From Baffinella frigidus (Eukaryota > Cryptophyceae > Cryptomonadales > Baffinellaceae): 11,014 nucleotides of DNA. The notes beneath the pieces were generated by a model. It saw only the letters and a list, made by a program, of their open reading frames with translations, ran no database searches and had not been told where the DNA came from. Each line of letters starts with the position of its first letter. Position 1 is the stretch's first letter. Location of the stretch: assembly GCA_026770585.1 (NCBI GenBank), contig MU646578.1:449463-460476 (forward strand). Reading direction: 5' to 3'. This document shows, piece after piece, positions 6,033 through 11,014 of this stretch. The position numbers and the translations under genes are program-made.

Positions 6033-6227
6033 GTGTAGGGTGTAGGGTGTAGGGTGTAGGGTGTAGGGTGCAGGGTGTAGGGTGTTGGGTGTAGGGTGTA
6101 GGGTGAAGGGTTTAGGGTGTAGGGTGTAGAGTGCAGGGCGTAAGGTGTAGAGATTGGGGTGTAGAGTGTAGGGTGCAGGGTGTAGGGTGTAAGGTGTAGG
6201 GTGTAGGGTGTAGGGTGTAGGGTTTAC
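6033..6227 (+). repeat. Telomere-like heptamer array (TGTAGGG type)
   Basis: Nearly pure GTGTAGG units with occasional GTGCAGG, GTGTTGG and GTGAAGG variants. It directly abuts the donor of exon fragment A at 6228, so on the minus strand it would be the start of an intron. Confidence 0.85.
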
Positions 6228-6275
6228 CTTGGATCCCCAGGACTCGCGGAGCAACAGGAGGACGTTTGCCTTCGT
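6228..6275 (-). CDS. PDZ exon copy A: only the second half of the core exon
   Basis: The minus strand reads TKANVLLLLRESWGSK and then a donor GTAAAC at 6227-6222. It matches the second half of the complete exon 6336-6422 (TKENVLLLLRESWGSK), with mainly silent changes. The first half (VGDVVLKVNG) is replaced by GGGTTTC repeats at 6278-6330. An AG at 6271-6270 could act as an acceptor. This half forms the alpha-2 helix that lines the peptide groove in PDZ domains. It could be a skipped relic or a mutually exclusive short exon. Confidence 0.5.
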
Positions 6276-6335
6276 GTAGGGTTTCGGGTTTCGGGTTTCG
6301 GGTTTCGGGTATCGGGTGTAGGGAGCAGGGCTCAC

Positions 6336-6422
6336 TTTGGACCCCCACGACTCGCGGAGCAGCAGGAGGACGTTCTCCTTCGTCGCGACTGATCCGTTCA
6401 CCTTGAGCACTACATCGCCAAC
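6336..6422 (-). CDS. PDZ-domain core exon, complete copy B (87 nt)
   Basis: The acceptor ACGCAG ends at 6423 and the donor AAA/GTGAGC begins at 6335. The 29 codons read VGDVVLKVNGSVATKE then NVLLLLRESWGSK. GDVVLKVNG is the classic beta-4/beta-5 signature of PDZ domains (scaffolds that bind C-terminal peptides), and the Leu-rich stretch fits the alpha-2 helix. The exon is phase 0 at both ends, as are the 96-nt and 39-nt exons upstream, so the three join in frame. The final PDZ strand should be on a later exon below 6228, but it was not found. Seven partial copies lie upstream in transcription order. Confidence 0.75.
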
Positions 6423-6455
6423 CTGCGTTGGGGTTTAGGGTTCCGGGTTTAGGTC

Positions 6456-6488
6456 TGATCCGTTGACTTTGAGGACTACGTCGCCAAA
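6456..6488 (-). pseudogene. PDZ core exon fragment C
   Basis: Acceptor CGCAG at 6493-6489, then FGDVVLKVNGS (first codon TTT in place of GTT/GTC). It diverges into heptamer-like sequence at GACCTAAACCC, without the helix half or a donor. Confidence 0.7.
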
Positions 6489-6529
6489 CTGCGTTGGGGT
6501 TCAGGGTTGAAGTTTTGGTGGCTTTGTTT

Positions 6530-6577
6530 TTCCTTCGTCGCGACTGATCCGTTGACTTTCAGCACTACGTCTCCGAC
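6530..6577 (-). pseudogene. PDZ core exon fragment D
   Basis: Acceptor ACTCAG, then VGDVVLKVNGSVATKE, continuing as KQSHQNF instead of NVLLLLR. The breakpoint is exactly where copy A begins its preserved half, to within a few codons. Confidence 0.75.
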
Positions 6578-6618
6578 CTGAGTTGGAGTTCAGGGTTGAA
6601 GTTTTGGTGGCTTTGTTT

Positions 6619-6666
6619 TTCCTTCGTCGCGACTGATCCGTTGACTTTCAGCACTACGTCTCCGAC
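6619..6666 (-). pseudogene. PDZ core exon fragment E
   Basis: Acceptor CGCAG, then VGDVVLKVNGSVATKE, identical to fragment D through the breakpoint. No donor follows in frame. Confidence 0.75.
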
Positions 6667-6756
6667 CTGCGTTGGGGCTTAGGGTTGAGGGTGACGAGTT
6701 TGGTGGTTGGTGTTGAGTGCTGAGAGTTTTGTTGTTGTTCCGAGAGAATTATTATC

Positions 6757-6801
6757 TGAGGTTACGACGGATCCGTTCACCTTGAGCACTATGTCTCCGA
6801 C
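6757..6801 (-). pseudogene. PDZ core exon fragment F with a damaged acceptor
   Basis: Reads VGDIVLKVNGSVVTS, then DNNSLGTTTK. Where the other copies have CGCAG, this one has CGCGG (6803 differs), so the acceptor AG is lost. The frame is open upstream into fragment G, which may be why it stands out as a longer open frame. Confidence 0.7.
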
Positions 6802-6867
6802 CCGCGTCGGGGTGTAGGGTTTATGTCTAGGGTTGGGTGTGCAGGGTCGAGTGTTGGGGGGAGGGTC

Positions 6868-6900
6868 TGGCCCGTTCACCTTGAGCACTATGTCGACAGC
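6868..6900 (-). pseudogene. PDZ core exon fragment G
   Basis: Acceptor ACGCAG, then AVDIVLKVNGP: the conserved Gly of GDVVLKVNG is Val here. It diverges at GACCCTCCC. Confidence 0.65.
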
Positions 6901-7024
6901 CTGCGTACAGTAGGGTTTAAGGGTTTGGTGGTTGGTGTTTAGCGCGGAGAGGATTGGTGTCTCTCAGGTGTCTTTCTGAGAGCATCGTTTTCTTTCTCAG
7001 AGTCTTTCTCAAAGGATTGTTGTC

Positions 7025-7069
7025 TGTGGTCGCGACTGACCCATCCACCTTGAGAACTATTTCTCTCAC
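7025..7069 (-). pseudogene. PDZ core exon fragment H
   Basis: Acceptor CGCAG, then VREIVLKVDGSVATT, followed by DNNPLRK. It shares the DNN tail with fragment F. The GD of the core is RE here. The first six bases, GTGAGA after CAG, also form a good donor consensus. Confidence 0.65.
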
Positions 7070-7141
7070 CTGCGTTGGGGTTTAGAACGTCCAGGGTTCG
7101 GTGTGCAGGGTCGAGTGTTTAGGGTTGACGAGGGGGGGGTC

Positions 7142-7174
7142 TGATCCGTTGACTTTCAGCACTAGGTTTCCGAA
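7142..7174 (-). pseudogene. PDZ core exon fragment I
   Basis: Acceptor ACGCAG, then FGNLVLKVNGS; the conserved Asp is Asn. It diverges at GACCCCCCC. This is the first copy of the series in transcription order. Confidence 0.65.
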
Positions 7175-7405
7175 CTGCGTCGCTAGAGGAGGTTCCGCGG
7201 GTGTGGCACGACACAGACAGGCCGGGGCATATCCCCATACCCCCTAACCCCTAACCCCTGAAGGACTTAGGGTTGAGTTTGTGGCGCATGGTGTTTGTTT
7301 TTACTGTTCAGGGTTTACAGGGGGGGGGAGGGTGCGGATTATCGGCGAGGGAGGGTTCAGGGGTTTGGGTTTATTGTGGATGGGTTGTGTTCTACGGTGT
7401 ATGAT
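7175..7405. other. Intron-like spacer
   Basis: Contains a few CCCCTAA and TTTAGGG-like units (7246-7275) and a G-run at 7321-7329. Nothing coding is supported. Confidence 0.4.
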
Positions 7406-7618
7406 TCCTGGTTCAGAGTTTCTGGTTTCTGGTTCAGAGTTTCTGGTTCTGGTTTACAATTTCTGGAATCTGGCTTAGAATTTCTGGTTTCTGGTTCAGA
7501 GTTTCTGGTTTCTGGTCTCCGGTTTAGATTTTCTGGTTTCTGGCTTGGAGTTTCTGGCTTAAATTTTCTGGTTTCTGGCTTAGAGTTTCTGGAATCTGGC
7601 TTAGAGTTTCCGGTTGGG
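7406..7618 (+). repeat. Heptamer satellite of TTTCTGG type with 21-bp higher order
   Basis: Splits cleanly into heptamers: TTTCTGG, TTTCTGG, TTCAGAG, with variants such as AATCTGG and CTTAGAG, giving a 21-bp superperiod. It directly follows the donor side of the 39-nt PDZ exon on the minus strand. The Phe/Ser or Lys/Pro/Glu-rich frames in it are repeat products. Confidence 0.8.
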
Positions 7619-7635
7619 AGATTGGGGGCAGGCAC

Positions 7636-7674
7636 CTGAATGCCTGCGAGGGCGCACGGAGAGGCTGGCACCAC
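7636..7674 (-). CDS. PDZ-domain middle exon (39 nt)
   Basis: The minus strand has ATGCAG ending at 7675, 13 codons VVPASPCALAGIQ, then ATTCAG/GTGCCT with donor GT at 7635-7634. The sequence is the standard PDZ segment (V-x-P-G/A-S-P-A-x-x-A-G-I) that precedes a (V)GD-x-x-LKVNG core. It joins in phase 0 to VGDVVLKVNG of the 87-nt exon and follows TTVAK of the 96-nt exon. Unlike those two, no extra copies were seen. At 39 nt it counts as a small exon but is not implausible. Confidence 0.65.
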
Positions 7675-7816
7675 CTGCATAGGGGTTCGTGGTTACGGGT
7701 TCGTGGTTTTAGAGGTTAGGGCTTAACCCGATGCTTAAGGGTTCGGGTTTCCATGCGTAACTTAATTATTGGATTATTGCCCAATAAACACGCCCGCAGT
7801 CAGCAATTTGTCACGC

Positions 7817-7840
7817 CCCTCCCCGGATTTCCGGGGAGGG
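7817..7840. repeat. Perfect GC-rich hairpin (10-bp stem)
   Basis: CCCTCCCCGG, loop ATTT, CCGGGGAGGG. Located in an intron-like region of the minus-strand gene. There is no T-run, so it is not a bacterial-type terminator. Confidence 0.7.
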
Positions 7841-7910
7841 ACGTGCCCCGTAGCCTACCGAGTGGAACCGGAATTCGTCAGGTTACGGGTTCGGGTTTAA
7901 AGTCCAGGGA

Positions 7911-7944
7911 GAGAGAGAGAGGGAGGGGGAGGCAAGAGAGCCTC
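7911..7944 (+). repeat. Dispersed 34-bp repeat, copy 1
   Basis: A GAGAGAGAGAGGGAGGGGGA stretch followed by GGCAAGAGAGCCTC, identical to 9420-9453. The end is a small GAGGC/GCCTC hairpin. Here only a short GA tract precedes it, while copy 2 follows a 180-bp GA array. Confidence 0.75.
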
Positions 7945-8199
7945 ACGACCTGAACACGTGTTCAGGTTTCGAACCACCGTGAACCCCGGTTTGATGCAGG
8001 ATTTTGGTACTCTGAAACGAGCGGGGCTGGCACCCCACGCCAGATTCCTGCAAGCGGTTGCCAAAAGTCACCCCCCCCTGCAAGGAACAAGGGAAGTTGG
8101 TACTTTTGCGATAGTTCGACGCCAAATAGGACGCTCGGAAAGAGCCGAACCCCCTCAAACAATCTGGCGTGGCTGTGAAACCCCTGGGGGGGGTGCAAC
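7945..8199. other. Intron-like spacer between PDZ exons
   Basis: Open frames exist on both strands (for example plus 7958-8380), but they conflict with each other and with the exon at 8200-8295. No motif supports coding. Confidence 0.35.
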
Positions 8200-8295
8200 C
8201 TTGGCAACCGTAGTGCGTTCCAGCATGAGGCCGAGCCCCCCCCGGTGCTCCCTCTTCACAGGGGCGGTCCCGGGCGTCAGTGGTGTCGACGGCGT
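8200..8295 (-). CDS. PDZ-domain first exon, complete copy (96 nt)
   Basis: The acceptor is a pyrimidine-rich CCCCCCCTCCCCGCAG ending at 8296 and the donor AAG/GTTGCA begins at 8199. The 32 codons start TPSTPLTPGTAP (Pro/Thr-rich linker), then VKREHRGGLGLMLE and RTTVAK. GGLGL is the carboxylate-binding loop that defines PDZ domains, with a basic strand before it. It is phase 0 at both ends and joins to VVPASP.. of the 39-nt exon. Three truncated copies lie upstream (8462, 8684, 8803). The donor GTTGCA is weak, so the exact 3' limit is less sure than the 5' limit. Confidence 0.65.
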
Positions 8296-8461
8296 CTGCG
8301 GGGAGGGGGGGCGTTCAGGACACTGCGGGGGTCCGGTAAGTATCCAGCCGCAGAGTGGGCTTCGCAAATCGGTCCATTGATGTGCGTGGTACTAAGTGAG
8401 AATTGCTCGGTACAAAGACATCTCATCAACCGACATTTCGACCAGATTTCTGGTCGGGGTT

Positions 8462-8536
8462 GAGCAATGGACCGAGTCCCTCCTGGTGCTCCCTCTTCAA
8501 ACGTGCCGATCCGGGGGTCAGTGGCGTTGACGGCGC
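8462..8536 (-). pseudogene. First PDZ exon, truncated copy 2
   Basis: Acceptor CCCGCAG, then APSTPLTPGSARLKREHQEG and LGPLL. GLGL has become GLGP, and after LL the sequence diverges (NPDQKSG) with no homologous donor. Confidence 0.7.
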
Positions 8537-8683
8537 CTGCGGGGGGTGGGGGCGTTCAGAACACTGACTGAGAGTGTCCGAGAAGTGTCCACGGCACGAC
8601 ACTGCACCACCCACACAGTGGGCTTTTCAACGAACATAAACCTGCCGTGTGTTACCTACTGTGCTACCAAAGGTCGAGCCCCT

Positions 8684-8740
8684 TCCCCGGTGCTCCCTCT
8701 TCACAGGGGCCGACCCGGGGGTGAGTGGCGTCGAAGGCGC
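8684..8740 (-). pseudogene. First PDZ exon, truncated copy 3
   Basis: Acceptor ACCTCAG, then APSTPLTPGSAPVKREHRG. Two extra bases in the following G-run shift the frame, and the GLGL loop is lost. Confidence 0.7.
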
Positions 8741-8802
8741 CTGAGGTGGGTGGGGGCTTTCAGAACACTGATCGAGGGTGTCCGAGAAATAATTTTCGAT
8801 TT

Positions 8803-8814
8803 CGTGGAGGGTGC
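8803..8814 (-). pseudogene. First PDZ exon, truncated copy 4
   Basis: Acceptor CCCCCCGCAG, then only APST before divergence. Upstream intron similarity (GTTTTGACAG, GTCTCAGACACC) shows it belongs to the same array. Confidence 0.5.
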
Positions 8815-8988
8815 CTGCGGGGGGTTGGGAGCTGTCAAAACACTGCGGGTGTCTGAGACGTATAGGGTTTAGGTGGTGCAGTCGCGCGCCCTGGATAAAC
8901 CCTAACCGTAAACCTAATCAGGCGCAGCTGAGGCGGTTCAAAAACAGAGAGGGACGGTGTTCGACACGAGGCCGGGGCAGAGCTAGAC

Positions 8989-9188
8989 CTTGGGCGAAAT
9001 CTCACGTCTAAAATCGATGATTTGGTCCAACTGGGAGGGTTGGTGGACCTTGGGGGACGCCCCCGCAGCATGCCGGGGAGATACCCCCCCCCTCCCCCGC
9101 CCAGCCTCAGCACCGTCGCCGTTTCCGCGGTGTAACGTCGACCTGGAGGAGATAGATACGTCGCCCTCTCCCCCCTCCCTGCGACCGG
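8989..9188 (-). CDS. Possible exon between the AVMWLSN and PDZ exons (hypothetical)
   Basis: The minus frame runs through GDVSISSRSTLHRGNGDG, a Gly/Arg-rich linker, then ASPKVHQPSQLDQIIDFRRE and ISPK, followed by AAG/GTCTAG, where GT at 8988-8987 is a possible donor in phase 0, like the PDZ exons. The end QLDQIIDFRREISPK looks like real protein. A second minus frame over the same bases is also open (..ERATYLSPPGRRYTAET..). The acceptor is not certain: AG at 9188-9187, 9206 or 9237 are options. No family is recognised. Confidence 0.32.
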
Positions 9189-9240
9189 CTGCAGAGTCAT
9201 TGCTGTGTCTCTCGCTCGAGAAAGCAGGTTGCGAGCCTAC

Positions 9241-9453
9241 GGGTGGAGAGAGAGAGGGGGAGAGAGAGAGGGAGAGAGAGAGGGGGGGGGAGAGGGAGGG
9301 AGAGAGAGAGAGGGAGAGAGAGAGGGAGAGAGAGAGGGAGAGAGAGGGAGAGTGAGGGAGAGAGAGAGGGAGAGAGAGGGAGAGAGGGAGGGAGGGAGGG
9401 AGAGAGAGGGGGAGAGAGGGAGAGAGAGAGGGAGGGGGAGGCAAGAGAGCCTC
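9241..9453. repeat. GA microsatellite ending in dispersed 34-bp repeat copy 2
   Basis: About 180 bp of (GA)n with GGG interruptions, then at 9420-9453 the same 34 bp as 7911-7944. Frames through it are Arg/Glu or Ser/Leu artefacts. Confidence 0.85.
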
Positions 9454-9473
9454 CCAACCTTAGGGGTGAGGGT

Positions 9474-9665
9474 TCAGGAGCACCTGTGCTGCGTAACAGA
9501 GTCCGTGACCCACGCAGACCCCCCCCCCTCCCTGCGTCCAGCCTCAACTTTTCGCTCCGAAGTTGACGGATTGGTAGCGCCACTGCCCTGTCCCCCCTCC
9601 CGGCCCCCGCGCTCCTTGGAGTCGGCGCTCTTCCCGGTCGCGGCGTTCGATAGCCACATGACAGC
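9474..9665 (-). CDS. AVMWLSN exon, longest copy (hypothetical)
   Basis: After acceptor CACGTAG (AG at 9667-9666) the phase-0 frame reads AVMWLSNAATGKSADSKERG, then a Gly/Arg-rich part, ..NPSTSERKVEAGRREGGG.., and runs to TGA at 9474. Only the first ~14 codons recur in the three other copies, so those are the best supported. A donor has not been fixed; CACAG/GTGCTC near 9485 is one option but would change phase. No family is recognised. The Arg/Gly/Glu-rich remainder may be compositional. Confidence 0.4.
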   Translation of the reverse strand, partial: AVMWLSNAATGKSADSKERGGREGGQGSGATNPSTSERKVEAGRREGGGSAWVTDSVTQHRCS

Positions 9666-9831
9666 CTACGTGGGGTTTGGGGTTTGGGGTTTGTGGTTTG
9701 TGGTTTGTGGTTTGTGGTTTGGGTTTTGGGGTTTGTGGTTTGTGGTTTGTGGTTTGTGATTGAGGGTTTAGGGTTTAGGGTCTAGGGTTTAAGGTTCAGG
9801 AGTTCAGGTTCAGGGGTTCAGGGGTTAGTTG

Positions 9832-9873
9832 CCGAGTCTTCCCGATCGCGGCGTTCGATAGCCACATGACAGC
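9832..9873 (-). pseudogene. AVMWLSN exon, truncated copy 2
   Basis: Acceptor CACGTAG, then AVMWLSNAAIGKTR, diverging into CAACTAACCCC heptamer-like DNA. Confidence 0.6.
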
Positions 9874-10032
9874 CTACGTGGGGTTTGTGGTTTGTGGTTT
9901 GTGGTTTGTGGTTTGGGTTTTGTGGTTTGGGTTTTGTGGTTTGTGGTTTGGGGTTTGTGGTTTAGGGTTTAGGGTTTAGGGTCTAGGGTTTAAGGTTCAG
10001 GAGTTCAGGTTCAGGGGTTCAGGGGTTAGTTG

Positions 10033-10074
10033 CCGAGTCTTCCCGATCGCTGAGTTGGATAGCCACATGACAGC
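10033..10074 (-). pseudogene. AVMWLSN exon, truncated copy 3
   Basis: Acceptor AAGGAG, then AVMWLSNSAIGKTR, same breakpoint as copy 2. Confidence 0.6.
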
Positions 10075-10169
10075 CTCCTTGGGGTTTGTGGTTTTAGGGT
10101 CTAGGGTCTAGGGTCTAGGGTCTAGGGTCTGGGGCCGATGGTCTAGGGTCTAGGGTTTAGTGTGCAGGA

Positions 10170-10193
10170 TACGTTCGACAGCCACATGACAGC
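10170..10193 (-). pseudogene. AVMWLSN exon, truncated copy 4
   Basis: Acceptor GAGCTCAG, then AVMWLSNV, diverging at TCCTGCACAC into CTAAACCC units. A short purine/pyrimidine-rich spacer (10200-10320) follows. Confidence 0.5.
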
Positions 10194-10333
10194 CTGAGCT
10201 CACCCCCACGGTCCTGCGTCAGGGATAGACGCACACGCGGGGAAAAAAGAACAGACGGAAAACCGGAGAGGGGGGGGGCGGGGGTTTGCAAGTGTGCGGG
10301 GGAGACTGCTCCTGCTCCTGTGAGGGCGTTAGG

Positions 10334-10435
10334 TCAATGTATATGGGCGCTCCACATCATGTCAACGACATCAACGAAGTCCCTTTCCCGGTGGCGCACC
10401 CAGCTGGCCACGCGAGCACACTTATAAAAGAACAT
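10334..10435 (-). CDS. Small open frame of 33 residues (hypothetical)
   Basis: ATG at 10435-10433 to TGA at 10336-10334. The product reads MFFYKCARVASWVRHRERDF, then VDVVDMMWSAHIH. Composition is protein-like and unrelated to the surrounding repeats. After the stop, CTAAC and CTCACAG form a branch-point and acceptor-like pair near 10331-10318, so the region could instead be an intron end. No family is recognised. Confidence 0.25.
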   Translation of the reverse strand: MFFYKCARVASWVRHRERDFVDVVDMMWSAHIH

Positions 10436-10525
10436 TGGTTTTGAATAGGCCGCGCTAGCATTCTCGTGGAGTAAACCTGCACGGCAGGCGCCTCGAGGTA
10501 ACGTGCCACGCCCGGAGGCAAACCA

Positions 10526-10724
10526 TTCGAGAAGACTAGAGGGGCCTATTTAAAACCCAACATATAAAGTCTTGACTACAAAAACGCCCAAATTTGTACC
10601 AGGATAAGGAAAAAGGTAACTTCACGCCTGGTGTATGTGTTTTCAGGCACGAGGTTACTTTACCTTTCCTGGTACAAAGTTTTGCAACCCCACATCTAGA
10701 TAGGCTCCTCTAGCATTCTCGAGC
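10526..10724. mobile_element. MITE-like element with terminal and subterminal inverted repeats
   Basis: The left end (..TTCGAGAAGACTAGAGGGGC..) and right end (TAGGCTCCTCTAGCATTCTC..) are imperfect inverted copies of about 23 nt. Inside, TTTGTACCAGGA at 10593-10604 pairs perfectly with 10667-10678. There is no transposase. Its right part is related to 3341-3397, and the TCCTGGTACAAAG motif to 4007-4400, so it looks like a family member. Confidence 0.6.
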
Positions 10725-10803
10725 GGGGTGGGCTTGGCGTGTCTCTCTTTTTTGCCGCCCAGTCTCCATCTTTGTAAAGTTCGGGGGCTCGTCTCCTCTT
10801 TTT

Positions 10804-11014
10804 GTAAAGTCGGAGGCCGAGCAGGGCCGCTCACCTGGCTACCCAACTTCTCCCCCCAGCCCCCTCCCGTACCAACCTCCCCCTTCCCCTCCCCCCCCCC
10901 CCCCGTAAAGTCGGAGGCCGAGCAGGGCCGCTCACCTGGCTACCCAACTTCTCCCCCCAGCCCCCTCCCGTACCAACCTCCCCCTTCCCCCCCCCCCCCC
11001 CCCCCCCCCCCCCC
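10804..11014. repeat. 101-bp tandem duplication with donor-like sites, ending in poly-C
   Basis: Units start at 10804 and 10905 (GTAAAGTCGGAGGCCGAGCA..) and each ends in a C-run; the last, of 28 C, is the window end. On the minus strand both carry TTGGGTAGCCAG/GTGAGC, a strong donor consensus, with EVGTGGGWGEKLGSQ readable before it in phase 0. A partial unit start is at 10774. This could be another duplicated exon, this time preserving its 3' end, or a plain tandem repeat. Confidence 0.6.

Larger units (their letters stand above)
6493..6670. repeat. 89-bp tandem duplication carrying PDZ fragments D and E
   Basis: Units 6493-6581 and 6582-6670 are almost identical (GTTGGRGTTCAGGGTTGAAG start). 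Each contains one core-exon fragment, its acceptor and an intron piece. The similarity indicates a recent duplication. Confidence 0.85.
8229..8862. repeat. Tandem array of the first PDZ exon and its acceptor (period 201-241 bp)
   Basis: Homologous blocks begin near 8231, 8472 and 8673, with a last partial one at 8804-8862. Each block holds an exon 5' part, its C-rich acceptor tract and a piece of upstream intron containing CACTG..GTCCGA. Confidence 0.8.
9767..10074. repeat. 201-bp tandem duplication with AVMWLSN copies 2 and 3
   Basis: 9767-9873 and 9968-10074 are nearly identical (GGGTCTAGGGTTTAAGGTTC.. through TTAGTTGCCGAGTCTTCCCG..). The exon starts are at 9873 and 10074, exactly 201 apart. 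Confidence 0.85.
9672..10160 (+). repeat. TTTGTGG / TCTAGGG heptamer arrays between AVMWLSN copies
   Basis: Heptamer tracts at 9672-9800, 9880-10000 and 10080-10160, GGTTTGT-type in the first two and GGTCTAG-type in the third. The unit is homogeneous within a tract and differs between tracts. Confidence 0.8.

Noticed and set aside
7295-7639. Plus-strand Phe/Gly/Ser-rich frame of 114 codons
   Set aside because: It is a translation of the TTTCTGG heptamer array (21-bp period stays in frame) and overlaps the better supported minus-strand PDZ exon at its end.
7958-8380. Plus-strand frame of 140 codons
   Set aside because: It runs antisense through the PDZ GLGL exon, shows no motif, and competes with two minus frames over the same bases.

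Overview
The window looks like nuclear DNA of a eukaryote. It has no bacterial-style operons, coding potential comes as short pieces ending at splice-site-like AG and GT dinucleotides, and much of the rest is degenerate heptamer DNA related to the plant/algal telomere unit TTTAGGG, plus CT/GA microsatellites, poly-C and poly-G runs and small inverted-repeat elements. A green alga (possibly a prasinophyte) fits best, but haptophytes and dinoflagellates also use TTTAGGG, so the assignment is an inference. The sequence begins and ends in poly-C, so it may be a whole contig bounded by homopolymers.

Layout. 1-1560: one edge exon candidate, then inverted-repeat elements and a long direct repeat pair. 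1579-2298 (minus): a RING-finger coding region broken by one in-frame TGA. 2321-2473 (minus): a possible further exon. 2483-2737 (plus): a C2H2 zinc-finger terminal exon with an AATAAA signal after it. 2826-3057: CT microsatellite. 3100-4530: two small coding candidates (3104-3232 plus, 3456-3588 minus) among fold-back elements, a 31-bp minisatellite and a 115-170 bp tandem repeat. 4568-5418: heptamer arrays and the poly-C/poly-G pair. 5420-5900: short tandem repeats that look like copied exon starts.

From 10.2 kb down to 6.2 kb the minus strand carries the most interesting object: a split PDZ-domain gene. Three exons of 96, 39 and 87 nt (8200-8295, 7636-7674, 6336-6422), all multiples of three and all phase 0, together encode most of a PDZ domain: the GLGL carboxylate-binding loop, the VVPASP..AGI segment, the VGDVVLKVNG core and an alpha-2-like LLLLRESW helix. 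The first and third exons, and an unrelated upstream exon (9474-9665), are each preceded in transcription order by three to seven partial copies. These keep the acceptor AG and the first part of the exon but lose the rest to heptamer repeat DNA. The complete or longest copy is always the most downstream of the acceptor-bearing series.

No tRNA, rRNA, CRISPR array or recognisable transposase was seen. All exon limits are read by eye from sequence and have no transcript support.
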